A DNA stretch of 64,000 bases. Origin: Beijerinckia sp. 28-YEA-48. GTDB lineage: Bacteria > Pseudomonadota > Alphaproteobacteria > Rhizobiales > Beijerinckiaceae. The stretch covers positions 3,692,001 to 3,756,000 of the forward strand of contig NZ_FNSI01000001.1 of NCBI RefSeq assembly GCF_900104955.1, given 5' to 3'. Positions 1 to 7,751 of this stretch are shown here, one piece after another; position 1 is the first letter of the stretch, and each line of letters begins with the position of its first letter. A model generated the notes under the pieces. It made no database searches, had not been told where the DNA came from, and saw only the letters and a list, made by a program, of their open reading frames with translations. The translations under genes and the position numbers were made by a program.

Positions 1-362
1 GTGTGCCCGGGATATTCGATCTCGGTGGAAAGATTGCCGAAGCCACGAACAGTGAGCGCCGAGGCGGGATTGGCTGGATGGACCAGGCCAACCACACGGT
101 CGCCAACAGCGAAGGCCGTCACGTCGCGGCCCACCGCCTCGACACGGCCCGCCGCATCACGACCAAGTTGCATCGGCATGGGAAAAGCAGGTCGGCCCGG
201 CAGCACCGGCAACTCGCCCCGACGATATTTGATGTCCCACAAGGACACGCCTGTTGCCGTGACTTGCACCCGCACGTCGCGCGGGCCGATCTCGGGCATG
301 GGAAAATCGCCATAGACCAGTTTGTCGACACCGCCATGGTCAAAAATACGAACCGCTTTCAT
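1..362 (-). CDS. MDR-family NADPH:quinone/zinc-type oxidoreductase, C-terminus cut by window edge
   Basis: The minus-strand frame from the ATG at 362 gives 120 residues before the window ends. It starts MKAVRIFDHGGVDKLVYGDF and continues with a GroES-like fold containing VQVTATGVSLWDIKYRRG and LGRDAAGRVEAVGRDV, both typical of the N-terminal domain of medium-chain dehydrogenases/reductases. A GAGGAG ribosome site sits 5 bases before the ATG. The family uses NADPH to reduce quinones or enals; the cofactor domain is outside the window, so the substrate class stays open. It is preceded by an unusually clear promoter with two operator palindromes, so a dedicated repressor is likely (inference). 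Confidence 0.85.
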   Translation of the reverse strand, partial: MKAVRIFDHGGVDKLVYGDFPMPEIGPRDVRVQVTATGVSLWDIKYRRGELPVLPGRPAFPMPMQLGRDAAGRVEAVGRDVTAFAVGDRVVGLVHPANPASALTVRGFGNLSTEIEYPGH

Positions 363-394
363 GCCAACTCCTCGTTTCGCCCACATACCCGACC

Positions 395-435
395 ATTATA
401 TTGACAGCTATATGTCGTAAAGACAGAATTCTGTC
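395..435 (-). promoter_or_regulatory. Promoter with tandem GACA-N6-TGTC operators for the MDR gene
   Basis: On the minus strand a perfect -10 TATAAT (395-400) precedes the MDR gene. The perfect 14-bp palindrome GACAGAATTCTGTC (422-435) lies at or just upstream of the -35 position. A second GACA-N6-TGTC site (403-416) occupies the -35/-10 spacer. The two sites start 19 bp apart, close to two helical turns. This layout is typical of a dimeric repressor such as TetR or MarR (inference); no such regulator gene lies next to it inside the window. Confidence 0.6.
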
Positions 436-593
436 ATATTGATGGTTCATGCCGGTATGGGAAATGGGAGGACTGACGCTATCGGCGACAACAGGTGAGC
501 ATCGCGGAGCCATTACGCGCTGTTGCCGCCGAGCCCAGACAATGAGCGCGAGCGCAGCTTCGCTCTACACGGGATCTCGAACGGTTCTGAAAC

Positions 594-1094
594 TCAACGG
601 CCTTGCGCGAGGTTTGCCGCAAGCCGGTCATAGCCGCCACGGATCATTGCGCCATAACCGTTCTCGGGAAAGCCGGCGAGATAGTCGAGGCCCATCGTGA
701 GATAGCATTGCGCATTATCACGATCACCGAGTCTGAAATAGGCATCGGCGACATTGAGATACAGCGAGGGATAGAAATCCTTCAACGACAGCGTGGCGTC
801 GAAGGCCAACACCCGCTCCTGCGTCACCTTACCCGCCGCTTCAAGCGCGCGAAGGTCCCAACGGAGTTCATCGGCGACATGGTCCTGCGCGTCGGCGAGG
901 AAATGCGCCAGACTGCATTGGTGCAGCGGATCGGGATCGGCTTCTCCCTCGGCCCACAGCGCCTCAAGCCGTCGTTTTGCGCCTTGTACATCTCCGCTCT
1001 GAAGTTGCTGAACGGCATCCATCAAGCGCGCCATTTTCGGATCGACCGTCATCTCATGGGTTCCAATATCGCTGGCTGTTCCTTGAATTGACAT
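594..1094 (-). CDS. TPR-like hypothetical protein
   Basis: The frame gives 166 residues from the ATG at 1094; an alternative ATG at 1052 (MTVDPKMARL) is equally possible, as neither has a strong ribosome site. The protein is helical: LMDAVQQLQSGDVQGAKRRL and LYLNVADAYFRLGDRDNAQ look like tetratricopeptide helices, with Ala, Gly and Tyr at TPR positions, ending in a helix with YLTMGLDYLAGFPENGYG. No enzyme motif or signal peptide is seen. It is transcribed divergently from the isochorismatase-like gene across about 60 bases. A scaffolding role would be a guess from the repeat type only. Confidence 0.6.
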   Translation of the reverse strand: MSIQGTASDIGTHEMTVDPKMARLMDAVQQLQSGDVQGAKRRLEALWAEGEADPDPLHQCSLAHFLADAQDHVADELRWDLRALEAAGKVTQERVLAFDATLSLKDFYPSLYLNVADAYFRLGDRDNAQCYLTMGLDYLAGFPENGYGAMIRGGYDRLAANLAQGR

Positions 1095-1154
1095 CGGATG
1101 AAAGGGGAGGCTTCCTCCACGATCCCATTCTTCGATTATGCACAAGGGACCGCA

Positions 1155-1841
1155 ATGCCAAAAGTGTCGATCAAAGCCAAACCCGCGGCGCTGGAGGTGG
1201 ACCTGTCCCGCGCGGCCGTCCTCGTCAACGATATGCAGAACGCCTTCTGCGCGCCCTCGGGCTATCTCGATCGTATCGGCTTTGATATCGGCCCGGCCGC
1301 CGCGACGGCCACCAAGGTGGAGCAATTCTGCAATGCCGCCCGCGCCGCGGGTCTGCCGGTCGTTCTCATGCAGAATGGCTTCTCGCCCGATTATCACGAA
1401 GCGTCTGGCCCCGGCTCGCCGCTCTGGCATAAATCCAACGCCCTGCGTTACATGCGCGCCCATCCGCAAGAACAAGGTCGCATTCTCACACGCGGCACAT
1501 GGGACTATGAGCTGATCGAAAGCTTGCAGCCTCAGCCAGACGACGTGCTGATCCAGAAATCGGCTGACAATGGTTTCGCCGGCACCGATCTCGATCGCCT
1601 CTTACGGGCCAGAAACATCAACACCGTTTTTGTCTGCGGCATTTCCAGCAATGTCGGCGTCGAGTCAGCCCTGCGCGCCGCCTATCATTTGGGCTATTTC
1701 GGCATCATGGTGGCGGATGCCTGCATGGCCGTTGGCCCTGCGTTCATGCAGGAAGCGACCGAGTTCAATATCGCCAGCTTTTTCGGTTGGGTGTCTTCCG
1801 TTGATGACATTTCTGATTCATTCAAGCACGCTACAGCCTAG
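1155..1841 (+). CDS. Isochorismatase-family hydrolase without the nucleophilic cysteine
   Basis: 228 residues from the ATG at 1155, chosen because the conserved fold begins soon after (DLSRAAVLVNDMQNAF); an upstream in-frame ATG at 1098 lacks support. Asp26 in NDMQNAF and the Lys in LIQKSADNGFAGTDL match the catalytic Asp and Lys of the cysteine-hydrolase superfamily. The third member of the triad, a Cys in the usual TNVCVE motif, is Gly here (VCGISSNVGVESALRAA). In the family, Gly at this place is typical of true isochorismatases (EntB, PhzD), which cleave a vinyl ether, whereas nicotinamidase- and N-carbamoylsarcosine-type amidases need the Cys. The substrate is not shown by the neighbours. 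Confidence 0.85.
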   Translation: MPKVSIKAKPAALEVDLSRAAVLVNDMQNAFCAPSGYLDRIGFDIGPAAATATKVEQFCNAARAAGLPVVLMQNGFSPDYHEASGPGSPLWHKSNALRYMRAHPQEQGRILTRGTWDYELIESLQPQPDDVLIQKSADNGFAGTDLDRLLRARNINTVFVCGISSNVGVESALRAAYHLGYFGIMVADACMAVGPAFMQEATEFNIASFFGWVSSVDDISDSFKHATA

Positions 1842-1975
1842 GCCAAATCGCGTTTCGATAGGAATATCAATTGCACAAGCGATAAGGCGCGCATCCCAGC
1901 AAGCATCGGCATAGCCTCACCTTGACTTGCCGCGCCGATGCTCCCTAGATCGGCGCATTCTTTTTAATTCATGGG

Positions 1976-2878
1976 ATGAAGATGCGCGTATTTCGCAATG
2001 CTTTGATCGCGAGCCTGGTCTTTTCCGCTAGCTTCGCCGCTCTGCCGGTTTTGGCGCAGCCCAAACCTTCCGCTACGGACGATCGGGCCGTTTCGCAATT
2101 CTGGAACGTCTATCGCACGCTGACGAGTGAATGCGGCGGCGCCGCCTGGACGCTCTGGCAATCGAATTCCTATGAGCGCTGGCGCAGCGGCAAGTCGCCG
2201 GTCCTCTCGATGCATTATTCGGCGCGTTTCTATCAGACCTTGCCACCCGCGCCCCAGGCGCTGCCGGAACCGACGCGCGCTCAGGCGGCCGAGGCGATGA
2301 AGAAGGCCAATGACATCCTGAAGACGTCCGCCCCCGAGTTCAGCACGCTTGCCGACTATATCAACGCCAAGGATTTCAAGGACGACAAGTACAAGAAGGG
2401 CGACGAAATCAACACGCGCCTGGTCGCCGCCGGCAAGGCCTGTTTCGACGTTAGCCAGGAGATGGAAAACATCTTCACCGCCTATGCCGAGAAGCGCGCA
2501 CCCGATCTTGTGTCTGCTTCATCAAACAAGCCCGCCGCGCAGCAGCGCTTGAGCGACTGGCAGATGGCCCGCGACCTGTCCAACGAACTGGCCAAGGGCA
2601 CCAAGGCAGATCTCGCCGCGCTCGATACGAAAACCAAGGCCCTCTCAGAAATGGTGGAGAAGCGGCTCGCCGACCCGGCGCTGGCTGCCTCGAGCTTTTA
2701 TCGCGACCTCAACAAAGACGTCGCGGTGGAAATGCGCAAGACCGTGCGTGAGATCAAGGAAAAGCCAAAGCTGCTGCAGGAATATGGCGAGCAACGGCCA
2801 CGCAACCGCTTCGTCTATCTGCGCAGCCAGATCAATGCCGGCGGCGGACGTAACCTGCTTGATGAAATCAGTAAGTAA
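1976..2878 (+). CDS. Secreted DUF3829-like protein
   Basis: 300 residues. The N-terminus is a signal peptide: MKMRVFRNALIASLVF, a hydrophobic core, then a VLAQ-type cleavage site. The mature part is mostly helical and Lys/Ala/Glu rich, with ADYINAKDFKDDKYKKGDEI, which resembles the DY..KDYKDD pattern of DUF3829 (YiiG-like) proteins. Few cysteines and no enzyme motif are visible. It probably acts in the periplasm or at the outer membrane. A hairpin terminator follows 14 bases after the stop, so it seems to be a single-gene unit. The DUF assignment is from recall of the motif, without a profile search. Confidence 0.75.
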   Translation: MKMRVFRNALIASLVFSASFAALPVLAQPKPSATDDRAVSQFWNVYRTLTSECGGAAWTLWQSNSYERWRSGKSPVLSMHYSARFYQTLPPAPQALPEPTRAQAAEAMKKANDILKTSAPEFSTLADYINAKDFKDDKYKKGDEINTRLVAAGKACFDVSQEMENIFTAYAEKRAPDLVSASSNKPAAQQRLSDWQMARDLSNELAKGTKADLAALDTKTKALSEMVEKRLADPALAASSFYRDLNKDVAVEMRKTVREIKEKPKLLQEYGEQRPRNRFVYLRSQINAGGGRNLLDEISK

Positions 2879-2891
2879 GCTCAAACCCTGT

Positions 2892-2914
2892 CCCGGTGGT
2901 TGATCGCCACCGGG
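2892..2914 (+). terminator. Hairpin terminator after the DUF3829-like gene
   Basis: CCCGGTGG (2892-2899), a 7-base loop and CCACCGGG (2907-2914) form a perfect 8-bp stem, followed by a pyrimidine-rich tract (CTCTTCCCTTTCTCTC). It separates the secreted protein gene from the gamma-glutamyltransferase gene. Confidence 0.7.
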
Positions 2915-2949
2915 CTCTTCCCTTTCTCTCTCGCCTTCGAGGGTGTGTC

Positions 2950-4548
2950 ATGCCTCGCAATCTTACCACCAACCGCTCCAACAAAGGCATGGTCACCGCG
3001 CCACATGCGCTCGCAAGCCAGGCCGGCCTGCGTGTCTTGCAGGAAGGCGGCAATGCCATCGAGGCGATGGTCGCAGCCGCCGCCACCATCGCGGTGGTCT
3101 ATCCGCACATGAATTCGATCGGCGGCGACGGCTTCTGGCTGATCTCGCGCGCTGGCGCGGCGCCCCTCGCCATCGACGCCAGCGGCACGGCCGCGCGCAA
3201 GGCGACACCGGCTTTCTATGCCGAGAAAAAGCTCAACGCGGTGCCGCCGCGTGGTCCGCTTGCGGCCAATACGGTCGCCGGCACGATCGCCGGCTGGGGC
3301 ACGGCGCTCGCCATGGCGCGTGAGATCGGCGGACGCCTGCCGCTGTCGCGGCTCGTGGAAGATGCCATCGCCCATGCGGAGGCCGGCATCACGGTGAGCG
3401 AGACCCAGGCGGCGCTGACGACGTCGAAGCTCGCCGAGCTGGCCTTGCAGCCGGGCTTTGCCCAGACCTATCTCGTCGGCGGTCGCCCGCCGGCCTGCGG
3501 CGAGACGATGCGCTTTCCCGTGCTGGCACGCACCCTGCGGCAACTCGCGGCGAAAGGCACGGAGGATTTCTATCGTGGCGATCTCGCCCGCTCGATCACC
3601 GCTGATCTTGCCCGCTGCGGCTCACCGCTGACGCTCGACGACTTCACAGGCTACCAAGCCACACAGGTTGAAGCGCTCACCGTGAAGACCGGCGTCGGCC
3701 AGCTCTACAACATGCCGCCGCCGACGCAGGGCCTCGCCTCGCTGCTCATCCTGGCGCAATTCGATCGCCTGAAAGTGGCGCACGGCGAAAGCTTCGATCA
3801 CATTCATGGATTGATCGAGGCAACCAAGCAAGCTTTCCTGGTGCGCGATAAGTATATCGGCGATCCCGGCACGATGACCCAGGACGTCAGGGCTTTTCTC
3901 GCCGACGATCAGGTGCAAGCCATGGTCAATCGCATCGATCGCCGCACGGCCCTGCCCTGGCCGCAACCCGCAACACCTGGCGACACGATCTGGATGGGCG
4001 CGATGGACGACGCCGGCAATGCGGTGAGCTTCATCCAATCGACCTTCTTTGAATTCGGTTGCGGCGTGGTGCTGCCTGAGACTGGCATCTGCTGGCAGAA
4101 TCGCGGCGCCAGTTTCAGCTTGCAGCCGGGTTCTCCGCGCACGATCGGGCCGGGCCGCAAACCTTATCACACGCTCAACCCGGCGATGGCGCGCCTCAAC
4201 GATGGGCGCTGGATGACCTATGGCACGATGGGCGGCGAAGGCCAGCCGCAAACCCAATCGGCGCTGTTCACACGCCACGTGCATTTCGGCCAAGACCTGC
4301 AAGCGGCGATCTCGGCGCCGCGCTGGCTGCTCGGCGCGACCTGGGGCGAAGACAAGGTGAACCTGCGCCTGGAAAACCGGTTCGATCCAACTCTCGTCGC
4401 GGCCCTGCGCCAGGCTGGCCACGACGTCGAACTGCTCGAACCGTTCAGCAGCACCATGGGCCATGCCGGCGCGATTACGCGGACGGCGGACGGCCGGATC
4501 GAAGGCGCGACGGACCCGCGCAGCGATGGCGCGGCGCTGGGCATCTAG
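2950..4548 (+). CDS. Gamma-glutamyltransferase family protein
   Basis: 532 residues from the ATG at 2950 (GAGG ribosome site upstream); an in-frame GTG-side extension to 2896 overlaps the terminator and is rejected. The large-subunit part shows VTAPHALASQAGLRVLQEGG, AIEAMVAAAATIAVVYP and GGDGFWLI. The family self-cleaves before a Thr that becomes the nucleophile; here Thr346 in PGDTIWMGAMDDAGNAVSF aligns with the Thr of TTHYSVVD in E. coli GGT. The small subunit has YGTMGGEGQPQTQS, the form seen in YwrD-like members. Unlike periplasmic GGTs it has no signal peptide, so it is probably cytosolic and acts on gamma-glutamyl conjugates (inference). Confidence 0.9.
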   Translation: MPRNLTTNRSNKGMVTAPHALASQAGLRVLQEGGNAIEAMVAAAATIAVVYPHMNSIGGDGFWLISRAGAAPLAIDASGTAARKATPAFYAEKKLNAVPPRGPLAANTVAGTIAGWGTALAMAREIGGRLPLSRLVEDAIAHAEAGITVSETQAALTTSKLAELALQPGFAQTYLVGGRPPACGETMRFPVLARTLRQLAAKGTEDFYRGDLARSITADLARCGSPLTLDDFTGYQATQVEALTVKTGVGQLYNMPPPTQGLASLLILAQFDRLKVAHGESFDHIHGLIEATKQAFLVRDKYIGDPGTMTQDVRAFLADDQVQAMVNRIDRRTALPWPQPATPGDTIWMGAMDDAGNAVSFIQSTFFEFGCGVVLPETGICWQNRGASFSLQPGSPRTIGPGRKPYHTLNPAMARLNDGRWMTYGTMGGEGQPQTQSALFTRHVHFGQDLQAAISAPRWLLGATWGEDKVNLRLENRFDPTLVAALRQAGHDVELLEPFSSTMGHAGAITRTADGRIEGATDPRSDGAALGI

Positions 4549-4648
4549 AGCAAACGTTTCAGTAGAAACGTGATTTTGCTTAGATCCTCTTACTTGGACG
4601 CGTCCTCATGGCGCTCGACGATTCCGTCGAGCTGTGAAACGCTATAGC
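4548..4648 (+). repeat. Dispersed intergenic element, family B, copy 1
   Basis: About 100 bases starting at the GGT stop codon. It contains a hairpin CGTTTC-AGTA-GAAACG flanked by AGCAAA and TTTTGCT, then GACGCGTC, then a second hairpin GCTCGACG-ATTC-CGTCGAGC, and ends in CGCTATAGC. A second copy at 36364-36455 has the same order and ends but different bases in the stems, with pairing kept. Strand is arbitrary. Confidence 0.7.
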
Positions 4649-4877
4649 CCAGCTTTGAAAATTTTTGCCGCCTGCAGCTGCCTTCGGCGGACGGGCACGA
4701 ATTGAAGCTAACACCCTCATAAATCAGTGGCTTTTATGGCATCCTGCCGTCACCAAGAGGCGCGCGCGGGTGCAGCGCCACATGGATTTTGTCCGACAAT
4801 ATGCCGACAGGCCCTTGCATTACAATCGGCCTATTGGTACGGTCAACCGGACAATCAAGCCAATCAGCGGGGCGAGT
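4649..4877. other. Leader region of the GntR gene
   Basis: Together with repeat copy 1 this gives 329 bases without a gene. After the repeat it contains no convincing coding frame, although an in-frame ATG-less extension of the GntR frame runs through it. It presumably holds the promoter of gntR; TTGCATTACAATCGG at 4814-4828 is the only promoter-like stretch and is weak. No clear operator palindrome was found. Confidence 0.4.
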
Positions 4878-5615
4878 ATGACGCAGCTTTCTCTCGATCA
4901 AGGGGACCTCAGCCTCTATCGGCAGCTTGAGACGATCGTCCGCGGACAGATCATCGACGGCGAATTGAGCCCCGGCGATCGCCTGCCCTCCGAAGCGGAC
5001 CTGTCAGCGCAATACAGCGTCAGCCGCGCCACCGTGCGGCAGGCGCTGGAAGCGCTGGAACGGGAAGGCCTGATCAACCGCCATGTCGGGCGCGGCACCT
5101 TCGTGCGGGCGTTGACGACCCAGGCCGATACGACGGTCGGCCGCGTGCAGCATGATTGGCGCGAGGCCATCGCGCTTGCTGACCAGGCCGAACGGCTGAC
5201 CCGACACGCCGGCATGCCGGCCCCGCCTCATGTGGCGAATATTCTCAAAGTCGCCATCGACGATCCGGTGCCCTTCTTCATCCGCATGTCGGAAAGCGAG
5301 CCGTCCTGGGGCGTGCGGCGCTATCTGCATCCCCGCTTCAACAGCGTCATCGCCGAAATCGCCGCCGCCAAGCATTTTCTGCCAAAGCTCAGCGCCGTCA
5401 CCGGCACGCCCGTGACCACGACAAAAATGTGGGCCGAAGCGATCCTCGCCTCGCCGCGCTTCGCCATGATGTTCAAGGTGCCAACGGCTTCGCCAATGCT
5501 GTCGATCTGGTGGATCGACGAAGCTGACGGCGCCGCTGTCGCCGTTTCCCACATGCTGCAGCCCGGTCCGTTGTTCTCCCTTGGCCTCAATGCCGATGAG
5601 TTCGACGCCGAATAA
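4878..5615 (+). CDS. GntR-family regulator, HutC/UTRA type
   Basis: 245 residues from ATG 4878; upstream in-frame codons are not typical of the family. Residues 10-75 form the winged helix: LYRQLETIVRGQIIDGELSP, GDRLPSEADLSAQYSVSRAT, VRQALEALEREGLINRHVGR, GTFV. This is the standard GntR signature. The C-terminal ~150 residues match a UTRA effector domain in length and layout (LPKLSAVTGTPVTTTKMWAE, then strands ending at the C-terminus). Such proteins usually repress a neighbouring catabolic operon until a small acid or its CoA ester binds. It heads the plus-strand run 5643-10708, which is its most likely target (inference). Confidence 0.9.
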   Translation: MTQLSLDQGDLSLYRQLETIVRGQIIDGELSPGDRLPSEADLSAQYSVSRATVRQALEALEREGLINRHVGRGTFVRALTTQADTTVGRVQHDWREAIALADQAERLTRHAGMPAPPHVANILKVAIDDPVPFFIRMSESEPSWGVRRYLHPRFNSVIAEIAAAKHFLPKLSAVTGTPVTTTKMWAEAILASPRFAMMFKVPTASPMLSIWWIDEADGAAVAVSHMLQPGPLFSLGLNADEFDAE

Positions 5616-5642
5616 GCGTGTTTTCCGTTGTGGAGTTCAGTC

Positions 5643-6497
5643 TTGCGTCCTGTCCACGGTGCCGACACCAAAACAATCGTGATCGATGGCGTCACCACGC
5701 GCTATCTCGAGGCTGGCAGCACGATGCAGCCGCATCTGATCCTGCTACACAGCTGCGAATTCGGCGCCTGCGCCGAGATCAGTTTCGAATATAACATCGC
5801 CGCGCTGGCGCAGCACTTTCACGTTATCGCGCCAGACTGGATCGGCTACGGCGGCAGCGACAAAACCTACGACTTCGGCCGCAATCCTTTGTTCCCGCGC
5901 CTACGCCAACTGCAGCGGCTGCTTGCGGCTTTCGCCATCGAGGAAGCCGATTTCATCGGCAACAGCTGCGCCGCCTCCTTCCTGTTGCAATGGATGTCGG
6001 AGCCCGGCAGCGACGACCGCCGCGTGCTGCCGGTGCGCAAAATGGTTCTGGTCAGCCCGTCGTCGATCGGGACGCCGGGACCGGGGCGACAAGCGCACAA
6101 CGCCTATGATGGCCAGCGCGAAGCGATGCGCGCCATTGTCGCCGCCAGCTTTCACAGCCCTGTCTGGCCAGCGGACGAAGACTATGTCGAGCGTCGTCAA
6201 CAGAGCGCGCTGACACCCGGTCATTGGGAAGCCATCGAAGCAGCGCGCTTTCGCATGCCCGGCCGCGTCTCGGCCGGACCGCCAAAGCCCGACTACAGCG
6301 CCTGCACCGTGCCGCTGCTGCTCATCACCGGACAGAACGACAAGCTGATCGCCGAGCCCGAAGGGGCGATGGCAAACGGCCGCCGCATGTTGCGCAACGG
6401 CCGCTTCGAGGTGTTCGCCCAATCGGGCCACTGCTCGCACATCGAACATGCCGACAGGTTCAACGCCATGGCGCTCGATTACCTCAGGACCGCCTGA
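5643..6497 (+). CDS. Alpha/beta hydrolase
   Basis: 284 residues from a TTG at 5643, which has GGAG 7 bases upstream; another TTG at 5628 lacks this. Ser108 in FIGNSCAASFLLQW is the nucleophile elbow (G-x-S-x-A), LLLITGQNDKLIAEPEG carries the acidic residue, and SGHCSHIEHADRFN the His. PDWIGYGGSDKTYDFGRNP is the usual oxyanion region of C-C bond hydrolases and esterases of this fold (MhpC/BphD/DmpD-like). The position in a run with a flavin monooxygenase-like protein and an SDR suggests cleavage of a ring-opening product or an ester in a degradation route. The substrate is not known. Confidence 0.88.
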   Translation: MRPVHGADTKTIVIDGVTTRYLEAGSTMQPHLILLHSCEFGACAEISFEYNIAALAQHFHVIAPDWIGYGGSDKTYDFGRNPLFPRLRQLQRLLAAFAIEEADFIGNSCAASFLLQWMSEPGSDDRRVLPVRKMVLVSPSSIGTPGPGRQAHNAYDGQREAMRAIVAASFHSPVWPADEDYVERRQQSALTPGHWEAIEAARFRMPGRVSAGPPKPDYSACTVPLLLITGQNDKLIAEPEGAMANGRRMLRNGRFEVFAQSGHCSHIEHADRFNAMALDYLRTA

Positions 6498-6575
6498 GAC
6501 ATCGCTTCGCCAGCGTTTGAAAAAAATTGCATCGCGCGGCCCCGTGAACGGGCGCGCCATTGAGGGAGCACGACC

Positions 6576-7673
6576 ATGCGTTTCGCCCATTTCGCCCATG
6601 TCTGGGGCAAGCCCGGCATGACGCCGCATCAGCGCTATGAACAATTGTGGCGCGAGATCCAGCTCTGCGACGAACTCGGCTTCGACTATGCCTTCAGCGT
6701 CGAACATCATTTCACGCCGCAGGAAAGCTGGATGTCGTCGCCCAACATGTATGTGGCGGCGGCCGGCGCGCGCACCAAGCGCATCAAGCTCGGCGCCATG
6801 GGCCATGTGGTGCCGCTGCATCATCCGGTGCGCCTCGTCGAAGAGATCGCGCTGGCCGACCAGATCACCAATGGCCGTGTCGAACTCGGCCTCGTGCCCG
6901 GCATTCAGGACAGCTACTTCAAGAATTTCGGCGCCAATTTCGCCGATCGCCGCGCCATCACCCAGGAATTCGCGCGCTTCATGCAGCATGCCTATCGCGA
7001 AGGTGCCGCTGGCCGCACGGTTGATTGGGACGGCGCGCTGATCAAGGTCAAGGACATGGACCTGTCGGTCTGGCCGGTGCAAAAGCCGTGGCCGCCGATG
7101 TGGATGGAAACGCGCGATCCGCCGACATTGGAGCTGTGCGCCGAACTTGGCCTGCACACCGGCTACTTCCTGTTGTTTCCGCGCCAGGAAGCCGCGACCC
7201 GCTACGCGCCCTATCTCGCTGGCTGGAAGACAAACGGCCATGCGGGCACGCCCAACATCGCCTATTCCACCGTCGTCTATGTGGACGAGACCGACGAAAA
7301 GGCCATCGCCAAAGCCAAGGCCGACGCGGGCAATGCCTATAAAGGTTTCTTCTCCACCGGCGACGACTGGGACGAGATCCGCAAGAAGCAGAAGGAGACC
7401 GCCGCTTACTTCGAAGTGCGCGGCGACAAGGGCGCCGGCGAGATCATCCTCAATCTGCTCGATCCCGATTATTTGATCGAGAACGACCTGGTGCTGATCG
7501 GCTCGCCCGAGACGGTGGCCAACAAGCTGCGCCGCTGGTCGAGCGAAGGCATGTTCAACACATTCTTCGGCGAGTTCAATTTCGGCAACATTCCGGAGGA
7601 GGCCTTGATGCGCTCGATCCGGCTGTTCGGCGAACAGGTGATCCCACGGCTGCGCGATCACGAACCATTCTGA
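6576..7673 (+). CDS. LLM-class flavin-dependent oxidoreductase
   Basis: 365 residues from ATG 6576 with GAGGGAG upstream. The luciferase-like TIM barrel is clear: RFAHFAHVWGKPGMTPHQRY, LCDELGFDYAFSVEHHFTPQ, KRIKLGAMGHVVPLHHPVRL, VEEIALADQITNGRVELGLV. These enzymes bind reduced FMN or F420 and hydroxylate, oxygenate or cleave organic substrates in the cytosol. The EHHF motif and LDQITNGR-like sequence are typical of the bacterial luciferase/alkanal monooxygenase group. A separate flavin reductase is often needed; none is nearby. A strong terminator-like hairpin follows, so expression of the next genes may be reduced or separate. Confidence 0.9.
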   Translation: MRFAHFAHVWGKPGMTPHQRYEQLWREIQLCDELGFDYAFSVEHHFTPQESWMSSPNMYVAAAGARTKRIKLGAMGHVVPLHHPVRLVEEIALADQITNGRVELGLVPGIQDSYFKNFGANFADRRAITQEFARFMQHAYREGAAGRTVDWDGALIKVKDMDLSVWPVQKPWPPMWMETRDPPTLELCAELGLHTGYFLLFPRQEAATRYAPYLAGWKTNGHAGTPNIAYSTVVYVDETDEKAIAKAKADAGNAYKGFFSTGDDWDEIRKKQKETAAYFEVRGDKGAGEIILNLLDPDYLIENDLVLIGSPETVANKLRRWSSEGMFNTFFGEFNFGNIPEEALMRSIRLFGEQVIPRLRDHEPF

Positions 7674-7678
7674 CGTTT

Positions 7679-7713
7679 GCGAAGCGGCGGGGCATCAACC
7701 CCGCCGCTTTCGC
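7679..7713 (+). terminator. Strong hairpin between the LLM and MFS genes
   Basis: GCGAAGCGGCGGGG (7679-7692) and CCCCGCCGCTTTCGC (7699-7713) pair over about 13 bp around a CATCAA loop, followed by ATTTAAC. It is a good stem with a weak U tract, so it may act as a partial terminator inside the cluster. Confidence 0.6.
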
Positions 7714-7751
7714 ATTTAACAGAACGATCTTCATAAGAGGGGGAGAGAGCA

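Noticed and set aside
449-700. An 83-codon plus-strand frame between the MDR and TPR-like genes
   Set aside because: Although GGGAGG is nearby it is inside the frame, and the composition (Arg, Ser, Cys) is that of non-coding sequence; the 3' part is opposite the TPR-like gene.
5901-7661. A 586-codon minus-strand open frame opposite the alpha/beta hydrolase and LLM genes
   Set aside because: It covers two well-supported plus-strand genes and its translation is rich in His, Arg and Gly without any family motif, as expected of an antisense frame in GC-rich DNA.
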